Assembly (NCBI GenBank): GCA_015057715.1
Contig: SVDS01000003.1
Span: forward strand, 1-64,000
Length of the DNA: 64,000 nt
Reading direction: 5' to 3'
Origin: Paenibacillaceae bacterium
Lineage (GTDB): Bacteria; Bacillota; Clostridia; Lachnospirales; Lachnospiraceae
The notes beneath the pieces were generated by a model, which was given only the letters and a program-made list of their open reading frames with translations, had not been told where the DNA came from and made no database searches. The position numbers and the translations under genes were made by a program. Shown in pieces: positions 23,758 through 31,409 of the stretch. Numbering within the stretch: the stretch's first letter is position 1; each line of letters begins with the position of its first letter.

Positions 23758-25083
23758 ATGAGATTTGAAGAAACGGCAGAGGAATATCTAAGCCGTATCC
23801 CAATGTGGGCGAAAAAGAAGAATTCACTGGAAGTGATCAGGACGTTTTTAAAAGAGATGGGTGAGCCTGATGAAACCATGAGAATCATTCATGTTGCAGG
23901 GACCAATGGAAAAGGTTCTGTATGTGCTTTTTTGCAGTCTGTGTTCTTAAGTGCTGGATATAAAGTGGGTACATTTACATCCCCTCATCTGATTGATATA
24001 AGAGAACGTTTTTGTGTAAATGGAGAGATGGCATCGGAATCAGCTTTTACAGACAGCTACCGGGCAGTGAGATTGCTTTCTGAACGGATGATAGAACAAG
24101 GATACTGCCATCCGTCTTATTTTGAATTTTTATTTTATATGGCTATGGATTTATTTCAGAAATCCGGGGTTAATCTTGTTATACTGGAAGTTGGCTTAGG
24201 CGGAAGGCTTGACACAACCAATGTCATCCGGCATCCCCTGGTATCTGTTATCACCTCAGTCAGTCTGGATCATACGGAATACTTAGGTGATACGATAGAA
24301 AAGATCGCTTCTGAAAAGGCTGGTATTATTAAGAAGAATGTTCCCGTGGTGTTTGACGCAAATGACCAGAATGTTTCGGACGTGATCCGAAAAAGAGCAT
24401 TGGATCAGGACGCACCTTATTTTGATACGGACAGGCAGTGTTACCGGATCACAGGATCAGTAAACAACGGCTTCCAGGCAGAACTAAAAGGGATAAAAGG
24501 GGATCTATATCAGGTAATGATTCCTTCTAAAGCCAGGTATCAGGTTATGAATGCCCTTCTCGCTTTGCGGGCAGTGGAAGTATCCGGATTACTGGGAGAT
24601 ATGAGACTTAAAAAAGCAAGGGAACAGATCCGGACAGGCTTTTTGAAAATGAGCTGGCCTGCCAGAATGGAAGAAGTTGAGCCAGACGTCTTTTTGGATG
24701 GGGCACATAATCCAGGGGGAATGGAAGAATTTGTAAAGACTGGGTCTGAACTATGTGCAGACAGGAAAAAAAGAGCGAATCTTTTGTTTTCTGCCGTTTC
24801 CGATAAGAATTATCACGAAATGATAAGATTGATTGCAACCAGTCTGCCACTGGATGAAGTTGTAGTGACCCATATAGATTCCGATAGAGGAATTAAGCCA
24901 GAGACAGCCTTACATGAGTTTGAAGAAGTGGTTCATTGCGAAATAACAGGATTTCAAAACACAGAGGATGCATTGCTTTATATGCTTCATAAACAGGATA
25001 AGGATCATCTGCTGTTTTGTGTAGGTTCACTCTATTTAATGGGTGAGATAAAAGCCGTTTTAAGGAGGATTAAACATGATTGA
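23758..25083 (+). CDS. folC: Folylpolyglutamate synthase / dihydrofolate synthase
   Basis: 441 aa from the ATG at 23758, chosen because MRFEETAEEYL fits the family N-terminus; no strong ribosome binding site marks it, and a TTG at 23719 is an alternative. The P-loop is HVAGTNGKGSVCAFL. Further Mur-ligase-family motifs are TSPHLIDIRERF, LEVGLGGRLDTTN, SLDHTEYLGDT and DGAHNPGGM. It adds glutamate to folates (and possibly to dihydropteroate) using ATP. A 46-aa ORF overlaps its stop codon and a TPR protein follows. Confidence 0.93.
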   Translation: MRFEETAEEYLSRIPMWAKKKNSLEVIRTFLKEMGEPDETMRIIHVAGTNGKGSVCAFLQSVFLSAGYKVGTFTSPHLIDIRERFCVNGEMASESAFTDSYRAVRLLSERMIEQGYCHPSYFEFLFYMAMDLFQKSGVNLVILEVGLGGRLDTTNVIRHPLVSVITSVSLDHTEYLGDTIEKIASEKAGIIKKNVPVVFDANDQNVSDVIRKRALDQDAPYFDTDRQCYRITGSVNNGFQAELKGIKGDLYQVMIPSKARYQVMNALLALRAVEVSGLLGDMRLKKAREQIRTGFLKMSWPARMEEVEPDVFLDGAHNPGGMEEFVKTGSELCADRKKRANLLFSAVSDKNYHEMIRLIATSLPLDEVVVTHIDSDRGIKPETALHEFEEVVHCEITGFQNTEDALLYMLHKQDKDHLLFCVGSLYLMGEIKAVLRRIKHD

Positions 25084-25216
25084 TTTTGATTCTGAGATTA
25101 AGGACTACAGGCCAAGCCTGGAGGTCGATGCAGTTGAAGATGCCATTGTAAGAAGTGATTTAACCGATATGAATGATCTTATGATGAATCTGATTAAAGA
25201 AGTCAGCAAGGAATAG
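25076..25216 (+). CDS. 46-aa acidic conserved-type small protein
   Basis: The ATG lies six bases after AAGGAGG, inside the end of folC, giving an 8-bp overlap and likely translational coupling. The acidic, helical peptide (MIDFDSEIKDYRPSLEV start, ending IKEVSKE) has no signal or membrane segment. The excellent start and position make it a probable real gene between folC and the TPR gene. Function unknown. Confidence 0.6.
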   Translation: MIDFDSEIKDYRPSLEVDAVEDAIVRSDLTDMNDLMMNLIKEVSKE

Positions 25217-25227
25217 GCGGATAAAAT

Positions 25228-26544
25228 ATGGATTATGAACGAAGAATCCGGGTGATTGCAAACAGCTATTATAATATGGGACTGGAGAAGGCTAAGCTAA
25301 GAGATTTAACCGGATCGGCTGATTGTTTAAAAAAGTGTCTTCATTTTAATAAATATATGACAGATGCAAGGAATCTTCTTGGTCTCATCTACTATGAGGT
25401 AGGAGAGGTCGGCGATGCACTGGTTCAATGGGTTATCAGTAAGAATTTACAGTCTGAGGATAACCGGGCCGATTACTACCTGGAAGTGATTCAGAAGAAA
25501 AAGGGCACCATGGATCTGGAGCGGAGGGCAGTGCGCCGGTTTAATCAGGCACTGGCCTACGTCAAAAGCGAAAGTGAGGATCTGGCCATACTGCAGCTTA
25601 ATAAAGCAGTGGAGGACAAGCCCAATTATGTAAAAGCCCAGCTTTTATTTGCACTCCTGTATATCGTACGGGAGGATTACCAGAAAGCAGGGAAAGCAGT
25701 AAATAAGGTGCTTCAAATTGATCATAATCATCCGAAAGCGCTTTATTATAAATCAATTATGAAAGAGACCGGTACCAGGGTTAAGCCAGAACGGGAACCG
25801 GAAAAAAGAAAACTAAAGAACGTGGTTTCCCACAGGCAGATGCAGGATGATGATGTGATTATCCCGCCAAGCTATAAGGAAAACACCAGGGATCAGGCGG
25901 TCTTAAACATACTGGCAGGACTTTTGCTGGGAGCCGCGGTGGTGTTCTTTATGGTTATGCCTGCGAACACCAAAGCCATTAACGATAACCATAACAAAGA
26001 GATGTTAAAATACAGCGAGCAATTAAGCCAGGCCAATCAAAAGGCGGATCTTTTAACTGGGCAGCTTAATTCTCTGGAATCAGAAAAGAAGACAGCAGAG
26101 GATTCCCTGGCCTCCTTAACCAATAACTCTGACAGCGTTCTGGCTCAGTATCAGTCGGTTATCGGTATTTTACAGGCATATAAAAAGGATGATTTTCCAT
26201 CTGCAGTCAAAATCTATGCAGATCTCAATCCTGGGCTCATTGCTTCAGCAGATGTTCAGGCGATTATTGTTGAGATAAAAAAGGATATGGCACAGAAGGG
26301 ATGCCCCATTTTAGAGAGTCTGGGTGATAAAGCCATGGAAGCAGGGGATAGTCAGTCCGCCCTTAATTATTATGCAAAATGTATTGAGTTAAAACCAGAC
26401 AGCTGGCAGGCGAAGTTTAAGACTGCCGTTATCTACAAGGGAATGGATCAGAAGGATCAGGCCAATGGTTTGTTTTCTGATATCATAAATAACAGCAAAG
26501 ACGAAACGTTATCTGCTAAGGCGAAAACAGAACGAGGTTTTTAA
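25228..26544 (+). CDS. Membrane-anchored tetratricopeptide-repeat protein
   Basis: 438 aa. TPR-like helices fill residues 8-180 (YYNMGLEKAKLRDLTGSADC, AQLLFALLYIVREDYQKAG), then one membrane helix at about 230-248 (LAGLLLGAAVVFFMVM), a coiled coil at about 255-305, and further TPR units at about 370-435 (GDSQSALNYYAKCIELKP). It probably scaffolds a membrane complex. It starts 11 bp after the 46-aa ORF, so folC, the small ORF and this gene may form an operon. A terminator follows. Confidence 0.82.
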   Translation: MDYERRIRVIANSYYNMGLEKAKLRDLTGSADCLKKCLHFNKYMTDARNLLGLIYYEVGEVGDALVQWVISKNLQSEDNRADYYLEVIQKKKGTMDLERRAVRRFNQALAYVKSESEDLAILQLNKAVEDKPNYVKAQLLFALLYIVREDYQKAGKAVNKVLQIDHNHPKALYYKSIMKETGTRVKPEREPEKRKLKNVVSHRQMQDDDVIIPPSYKENTRDQAVLNILAGLLLGAAVVFFMVMPANTKAINDNHNKEMLKYSEQLSQANQKADLLTGQLNSLESEKKTAEDSLASLTNNSDSVLAQYQSVIGILQAYKKDDFPSAVKIYADLNPGLIASADVQAIIVEIKKDMAQKGCPILESLGDKAMEAGDSQSALNYYAKCIELKPDSWQAKFKTAVIYKGMDQKDQANGLFSDIINNSKDETLSAKAKTERGF

Positions 26545-26558
26545 TGGCAGAATTCGAA

Positions 26559-26600
26559 AAGACACTACAGAAGAAACATATTTTTGTGGTGTCTTTTTTT
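26559..26600 (+). terminator. Terminator after the TPR gene
   Basis: AAGACACTAC pairs with GTGGTGTCTT, followed by a run of T residues. Confidence 0.75.
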
Positions 26601-26683
26601 ATTCACCCGGATTATTTTTCGGTATAAAAAACACTCTTCTCTGGTATTACGGACAGACAATAAGAAATGGAGGAGTATTGCAT

Positions 26684-27025
26684 ATGAATCAACCACACTT
26701 TACGTATGAGGCAGAAGGTCACACATTAATCGTTCATCTGCCGGAGGAACTGGATCATCATAACTGTTCCGGGTTAAAATATGAAACAGATTTAATCCTT
26801 TCCGAGAATTATATCCGCCGTATTATATTCGATTTTTCCAGTACAAGATTTATGGATTCCTCCGGGATCGGAATCCTGCTTAATCGTTACAAGCAGATGG
26901 CATTAAGCGGAGGAAGTGTAGCCATTTACGGTGCGGGATCTCAGGCTCTCCGCATACTGAAAATGGGAGGAATTTTAAAATTAATGAAATTATATGACTC
27001 TAAGGAAGCAGCAGTCACAGGTTGA
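26684..27025 (+). CDS. spoIIAA: Anti-sigma F factor antagonist SpoIIAA
   Basis: 113 aa from the ATG at 26684, eight bases after AGGAG. The STAS domain has the phosphorylatable Ser in FMDSSGIGILLNRYK (about residue 59). Unphosphorylated SpoIIAA frees sigma F from SpoIIAB in the forespore; phosphorylation by SpoIIAB blocks it. It is the first gene of the spoIIA operon, 10 bp before spoIIAB. Confidence 0.96.
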   Translation: MNQPHFTYEAEGHTLIVHLPEELDHHNCSGLKYETDLILSENYIRRIIFDFSSTRFMDSSGIGILLNRYKQMALSGGSVAIYGAGSQALRILKMGGILKLMKLYDSKEAAVTG

Positions 27026-27035
27026 GGAGGAACAT

Positions 27036-27470
27036 ATGTCAGAACAAAACAAACCAGAAATTCTGAAAATGGAATTGGAAGCCCTGTCCCAAAATGAAGA
27101 ATTTGCCAGAGTAGCAGTCGCCGTTTTTATGGCCAGGCTGGATCCTACCCTGGAGGAGGTGGAAGATGTGAAAACGGCTGTCTCAGAGGCAGTCACCAAC
27201 GCAGTCATCCATGGATATCAGGGGAAGGGAGGAATCATCTACATAGAAGTGACGGTTGAGGGACAGGAACTGACTGTTTCCATCAGGGATACAGGAATCG
27301 GGATCACAGATATTAAACAGGCGATGGAACCCATGTTTACCACGGATCCTGACGGAGTCCGGTCTGGTATGGGATTCTCTTTTATGGAAGCATTTATGGA
27401 TCAGGTGGAAGTCAAGTCGGAACCAGATAAGGGAACTGCGGTGATTATGAAAAAGAAGATTAGCAGGTGA
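27036..27470 (+). CDS. spoIIAB: Anti-sigma F factor / serine kinase SpoIIAB
   Basis: 144 aa from the ATG at 27036 after GAGGAGG. GHKL ATPase boxes are clear: AVSEAVTNAVIHGY (N box), IRDTGIGI (G1 box) and GMGFSFMEAFMD (G2). It binds sigma F and phosphorylates SpoIIAA. Its stop codon is 5 bp from the sigF start, as in other spoIIA operons. Confidence 0.96.
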   Translation: MSEQNKPEILKMELEALSQNEEFARVAVAVFMARLDPTLEEVEDVKTAVSEAVTNAVIHGYQGKGGIIYIEVTVEGQELTVSIRDTGIGITDIKQAMEPMFTTDPDGVRSGMGFSFMEAFMDQVEVKSEPDKGTAVIMKKKISR

Positions 27471-27475
27471 GCCCT

Positions 27476-28189
27476 ATGGATGAGACCATGAGATTGATAC
27501 AAATGGCTCACGATGGTGATAAAGCGGCAAGAGACCGGCTTGTGACCGAGAATTTCGGTTTGATCTGGAGTATTGTGCGCAGATTTACGGGGCGTGGTTA
27601 TGAGCCTGAGGATTTATTTCAGATTGGAAGCATTGGTTTAATGAAAGCCATTGATAAATTTGATTTATCCTATGAAGTTAAGTTTTCAACTTATGCAGTT
27701 CCAATGATAACCGGAGAGATCAAGCGTTTTTTAAGAGATGATGGAATCATAAAAGTCAGCCGGTCCATTAAGGAAATGGGAATGAAGGTAAAAAATGTGC
27801 GGGAGGAACTGGTTTACCGCTTTGGAAGAGAGCCTACGGTAGAAGAGATTGCAAGAGAAATCGGGGCCAGTAAAGAAGAAGTGGCAGCTTCTATAGAAGC
27901 TGGAGCTGAGGTGGAATCGTTATATCGTTCTGTCAATAAAAATGACGAAAACAGTCTGCTTCTGATTGATAAAATAGAAGAAGAAAGCTCTGCACAGGAA
28001 GAATTGTTAAACCGCATGGTACTTCGGGAATTGTTAACCGATTTATCGGATAAGGACAGGGAAATTATTATACGCCGGTATTATTACAATGAGACTCAGA
28101 GTCAGATTGCTGATAAGCTTGGCATTTCCCAGGTTCAGGTTTCCCGGCTGGAAAAAAAGATTTTAAAACAGATGCGCGAAAAATTATAG
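27476..28189 (+). CDS. sigF: RNA polymerase sigma-F factor (SpoIIAC)
   Basis: 237 aa from the ATG at 27476, after AGGTGA. Region 2 reads DLFQIGSIGLMKAIDKFD and VKFSTYAVPMITGEIKRFLRDDG; region 4 has YYNETQSQIADKLGISQVQVSRLEKKIL. Sigma F is the first forespore-specific sigma factor. A sigma-G-like promoter begins at its stop codon and leads into the spoVA genes, so the two operons are directly joined. Confidence 0.97.
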   Translation: MDETMRLIQMAHDGDKAARDRLVTENFGLIWSIVRRFTGRGYEPEDLFQIGSIGLMKAIDKFDLSYEVKFSTYAVPMITGEIKRFLRDDGIIKVSRSIKEMGMKVKNVREELVYRFGREPTVEEIAREIGASKEEVAASIEAGAEVESLYRSVNKNDENSLLLIDKIEEESSAQEELLNRMVLRELLTDLSDKDREIIIRRYYYNETQSQIADKLGISQVQVSRLEKKILKQMREKL

Positions 28190-28217
28190 AATAAAAAATT
28201 TCATACGGCTCATACTA
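28189..28217 (+). promoter_or_regulatory. Sigma-G-type forespore promoter for the spoVA operon
   Basis: GAATA (28189-28193), a 17-bp spacer and CATACTA (28211-28217) match the known sigma-G consensus boxes (GHATR and CATNHTA). It starts in the last base of the sigF stop codon and precedes a 52-aa ORF and spoVAA. spoVA operons are sigma-G-dependent in Bacillus. Confidence 0.7.
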
Positions 28218-28251
28218 ATTTTGAAAACCAGAGAAAAGGATGTGAGCATGT

Positions 28252-28410
28252 ATGGAATCCATGAAACATAAGCTAGTCATGACACTACTGGTCATATGCT
28301 TAATTGCAATTGCAGCTGCAATCTGGTATATGATCGCTGTTATGCCTGATGGTACACAGAAGGAGGGAACACTTGTTGAGGCCGCTCCCAGATGGGAGAT
28401 GGTTGCATGA
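28252..28410 (+). CDS. 52-aa single-pass membrane protein between sigF and spoVAA
   Basis: An ATG at 28252 with AAAGGA about 11 bp upstream; an ATG at 28261 is an alternative start. One membrane helix spans about residues 8-27 (LVMTLLVICLIAIAAAIWYM), followed by a short tail ending APRWEMVA. Its TGA overlaps the ATG of spoVAA (ATGA at 28407-28410), a sign of translational coupling. It lies downstream of a sigma-G-like promoter, so it should be made in the forespore with SpoVA. I do not recognise a family. Confidence 0.65.
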   Translation: MESMKHKLVMTLLVICLIAIAAAIWYMIAVMPDGTQKEGTLVEAAPRWEMVA

Positions 28411-29033
28411 GTAAGACCGTATATCTAAACATCAGTGAAATTACAGAGGTACACCACAAGGAAGTGCAGCTGAAAGATGTAGCTGATGTCTATTGCGACG
28501 ATTCTGCCGTTTTAAATAAGTGTAATGCGCTGCGGATTAAAACCATTCATTCAGATCGTAACAAGCGTTATATTGAGAGTACACTTGATGTGATAAAAAA
28601 GCTGGTGGAAATGGATCCGGCTATTTCTGTCAATAACGTGGGTAAGGTTGATTATATCATTGATTATCACAGACCTAAATCTCCGAACTGGGTGTGGCAG
28701 TGGATAAAAACAATTTTTGTCTGCGTGATCTGTTATTGCGGTGCTGCTTTTGCAATTATGACATTTAATAACGATGTAAGTGTTACCGATGTATTCAAAG
28801 AAATTTATAAGATTATTATGAAAGAGGAATCCAATGGTTTTACGATTCTGGAAGTCAGTTATTCCGTTGGACTGGCAGTTGGAATTGTTGGATTTTTTAA
28901 TCATTTTGCAAAAATTAAGATCAATACCGATCCGACCCCACTGGAGGTGGAAATGCGTCTTTATGAAGATAATATCAGCAAAACCCTGATCCAGAATGAA
29001 GGGAGAAAGGAGTCTGATATCGATGCTTCTTAA
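28407..29033 (+). CDS. spoVAA: Stage V sporulation protein AA
   Basis: 208 aa from the ATG at 28407, nine bases after GGGAG. A soluble N-terminal part (about residues 1-95; TVYLNISEITEVHHKEVQL, with the PRPKSPNW-like junction DYHRPKSPNWVWQW) precedes two membrane helices (about 100-120 and 145-165). SpoVAA is part of the channel that takes up dipicolinic acid into the forespore and releases it on germination. It overlaps spoVAB by 11 bp. Confidence 0.9.
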   Translation: MSKTVYLNISEITEVHHKEVQLKDVADVYCDDSAVLNKCNALRIKTIHSDRNKRYIESTLDVIKKLVEMDPAISVNNVGKVDYIIDYHRPKSPNWVWQWIKTIFVCVICYCGAAFAIMTFNNDVSVTDVFKEIYKIIMKEESNGFTILEVSYSVGLAVGIVGFFNHFAKIKINTDPTPLEVEMRLYEDNISKTLIQNEGRKESDIDAS

Positions 29034-29448
29034 AGAGGTGTTGCTATGCTTTGTCGGATTAAGCGCTGGCGGCATCATAGCAGCCGGCGTTTTTGCCTTT
29101 CTGGCAATCATTGGAGTGTTTCCCCGCCTGATTGGATTTACTCATACAAAGAAACACATTATGCTGTATGAGTCATGTATTATTCTTGGAGGTGTGCTTG
29201 GAAATATCGGTGACATTTATGAAACACCCATTGGCTTTGGAGGTAATATTTTTTTAGGCGTCTTTGGACTTGCTGTGGGAATATTTGTGGGCTGTCTGGT
29301 AATGTCTCTGGCAGAAACATTAAAAGCCCTACCTGTTTTTTGCAGAAGAGTTAATCTGGGGGTTGGGCTGCAATATATCATTCTGTCCATCGCCCTTGGA
29401 AAACTGACCGGTTCCCTGGTATTTTTCGCAGAACGCCTTGGACAATAA
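29023..29448 (+). CDS. spoVAB: Stage V sporulation protein AB
   Basis: 141 aa from the ATG at 29023, with AAAGGAG upstream inside spoVAA. Four membrane helices are visible, with the family motif GLSAGGIIAAGVFAFLAIIG near the N-terminus and PRLIGFTHTKKHI after it. It belongs to the SpoVA dipicolinate channel of the spore inner membrane. Confidence 0.92.
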   Translation: MLLKEVLLCFVGLSAGGIIAAGVFAFLAIIGVFPRLIGFTHTKKHIMLYESCIILGGVLGNIGDIYETPIGFGGNIFLGVFGLAVGIFVGCLVMSLAETLKALPVFCRRVNLGVGLQYIILSIALGKLTGSLVFFAERLGQ

Positions 29449-29477
29449 AAGCAATTTTTGCAGAATGGAGGAAAAGA

Positions 29478-29930
29478 ATGGAAGTTAATAAAAAAGCATA
29501 TGAAGCATATGTAAAGGAAGTAACTCCGGTAAATAAAAAATTCCCTAATATTATCAAAGCTTTTCTAGTAGGAGGAATTATTTGTACGATAGGCCAGATT
29601 TGTACCACGCTGATTATGAACCAGGGAGTGGAAAAGGATACTGCGTCTGCCTGGACGACTCTGATTTTAATTGCAGCCAGCGTGATTCTTACTGGTTTAA
29701 ATATCTATCCCAAAATAACGAAATTTGGGGGTGCCGGAGCTTTGGTACCCATAACCGGCTTCGCAAACTCCGTAGTGGCGCCTGCGGTAGAATTTAAAGC
29801 AGAGGGACAGGTATTTGGAATTGGCTGTAAGATTTTTACCATTGCCGGTCCGGTTATTCTTTACGGCATATTAAGTTCGTGGATACTGGGAGTGATCGCC
29901 TATGTCCTGAAAGCCTTCGGCATAGTGTAG
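29478..29930 (+). CDS. spoVAC: Stage V sporulation protein AC
   Basis: 150 aa, ATG after GGAGG. The N-terminal YVKEVTPVNKKFPNIIKAFL and four membrane helices, with GFANSVVAPAVEFKAEGQ, are diagnostic of SpoVAC. In B. subtilis it acts as a mechanosensitive channel for dipicolinate release. It precedes spoVAD by 31 bp. Confidence 0.95.
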   Translation: MEVNKKAYEAYVKEVTPVNKKFPNIIKAFLVGGIICTIGQICTTLIMNQGVEKDTASAWTTLILIAASVILTGLNIYPKITKFGGAGALVPITGFANSVVAPAVEFKAEGQVFGIGCKIFTIAGPVILYGILSSWILGVIAYVLKAFGIV

Positions 29931-29961
29931 ACCAGACTGAAAGAGAAATGGAGTGAATAAA

Positions 29962-30978
29962 ATGCAGGTTGGAAAAGCAAGCATAAAATTTGAAGAACCT
30001 CCGGTGATTGAGAGCATGGCTTCCATTGTCGGAAAAAAAGAGGGTGAAGGACCCCTTGGCAAGCTTTTTGATGTAGTGGAGCAGGATGATATGTTTGGGG
30101 CAGATACTTGGGAGAAGGCAGAAAGTGCACTGCAAAAGCAAACCGCGGACCTGGCAATTGAAAAAGGAGATATCCGTAAAAAAGACCTCCGTTATTTGTT
30201 TGCCGGGGATTTACTGGGGCAGCTGATTGCAACATCATTTGGTACGGTAGATTTGGAAATACCTTTATTTGGACTTTTTGGTGCCTGCTCCACCATGGGA
30301 GAGGCCTTAAATCTTGGCTCTATGACAGTGGCTGCAGGTTATGCAGACAAAGTAATGGCAATGGCCTCCAGCCATTTTGCAACAGCTGAAAAACAGTTTC
30401 GGTTTCCTCTGGGTTATGGAAATCAACGCCCGTTTTCTTCTTCCTGGACAGTGACCGGCTGCGGAGCTGTTATTCTTACCAAAAACAGAAAAGAAGGAAT
30501 TGCGGCAATTACCGGTATAACTACCGGCCGTATGGTGGATATGGGGATCAAGGATTCCATGAATATGGGAGCGGCTATGGCACCTGCCGCATTTCATACC
30601 ATACAGCAGAACTTTGACGATTTTAATGTAGATGAAAATTATTATGATAAAATCATAACTGGAGATCTTGGCCGGGTTGGCCGCACCATTCTCCTGGACT
30701 TCATGAGAAACAAAGGGCATGATCTGGAGAACATCCATACAGACTGCGGGATAGAAATCTTCGATCCTGATTCCCAGGATACCCATGCGGGAGGAAGCGG
30801 CTGTGGCTGTGCTGCATCAACGCTCTGTTCTTATATATTACCAAAAATCAAGGATGGAACGTGGAAGAGAGTTCTTTTTGTACCAACTGGTGCGCTGCTG
30901 TCCACGGTAAGCTTTAACGAAGGAGAAACCATTCCTGCCATTGCCCATGGAGTTATGATCGAGCATATAGACAACTAA
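29962..30978 (+). CDS. spoVAD: Stage V sporulation protein AD
   Basis: 338 aa from the ATG at 29962, eight bases after GGAG; a GTG at 29953 is a weaker alternative. The thiolase-like fold of SpoVAD is recognised from LFGACSTMGEALNLGSM, SSHFATAEKQFRFPLGYG and DPDSQDTHAGGSGCGC. SpoVAD binds dipicolinic acid directly and is needed for its uptake into spores. It is soluble, in contrast to its membrane partners. Confidence 0.97.
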   Translation: MQVGKASIKFEEPPVIESMASIVGKKEGEGPLGKLFDVVEQDDMFGADTWEKAESALQKQTADLAIEKGDIRKKDLRYLFAGDLLGQLIATSFGTVDLEIPLFGLFGACSTMGEALNLGSMTVAAGYADKVMAMASSHFATAEKQFRFPLGYGNQRPFSSSWTVTGCGAVILTKNRKEGIAAITGITTGRMVDMGIKDSMNMGAAMAPAAFHTIQQNFDDFNVDENYYDKIITGDLGRVGRTILLDFMRNKGHDLENIHTDCGIEIFDPDSQDTHAGGSGCGCAASTLCSYILPKIKDGTWKRVLFVPTGALLSTVSFNEGETIPAIAHGVMIEHIDN

Positions 30979-30996
30979 TCTGGAAAGGAGAATTCT

Positions 30997-31353
30997 ATGG
31001 AATTTGTAAAAGCATTTTTGGTAGGCGGAGCAATCTGTGCAGTGGTTCAGGTTGTGATGGATAATACCAAGTTGATGCCCGGGCGGATTATGGTGCTTTT
31101 AGTAGTAATCGGAAGCATTCTTGGAGCCCTTGGAATCTATCAGCCCTTTAGTGACTGGGCAGGAGCTGGAGCAACGGTTCCTCTTCTGGGATTTGGAAAT
31201 TCTCTGTGGAAAGGCGTCTTAAAGAGCATGGGAGAAGACGGTTTTCTGGGAGTATTTAAAGGTGGATTTACTGCAAGCGCAGTGGGGATATCCGGTGCTT
31301 TGATTTTTGGATATCTGGGATCCATTATATTCAAGCCGAAAATGAAAAGCTGA
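30997..31353 (+). CDS. spoVAE: Stage V sporulation protein AE (SpoVAEb-type)
   Basis: 118 aa with AAAGGAG upstream. Three to four membrane helices are present; the start FVKAFLVGGAICAVVQVVMD and GFGNSLWKGV are typical of the short SpoVAE/SpoVAEb form. It is the last gene of this spoVA operon; no spoVAEa or spoVAF gene follows. Confidence 0.93.
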   Translation: MEFVKAFLVGGAICAVVQVVMDNTKLMPGRIMVLLVVIGSILGALGIYQPFSDWAGAGATVPLLGFGNSLWKGVLKSMGEDGFLGVFKGGFTASAVGISGALIFGYLGSIIFKPKMKS

Positions 31354-31366
31354 TTTTATATAAGAA

Positions 31367-31402
31367 AAGGGCATCAGACCTGTTTTAAGGTTTGATGCCC
31401 TT
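31367..31402. terminator. Bidirectional terminator after spoVAE
   Basis: AAGGGCATCA pairs with TGATGCCCTT, with T-rich sequence on both sides. It lies between convergent spoVAE and the PBP gene. Confidence 0.8.
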
Positions 31403-31409
31403 CTTTTGA

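Noticed and set aside
29854-30238. Open frames on the minus strand inside spoVAD and spoVAC
   Set aside because: They lie opposite well-identified genes, have no ribosome binding site and resemble nothing known.
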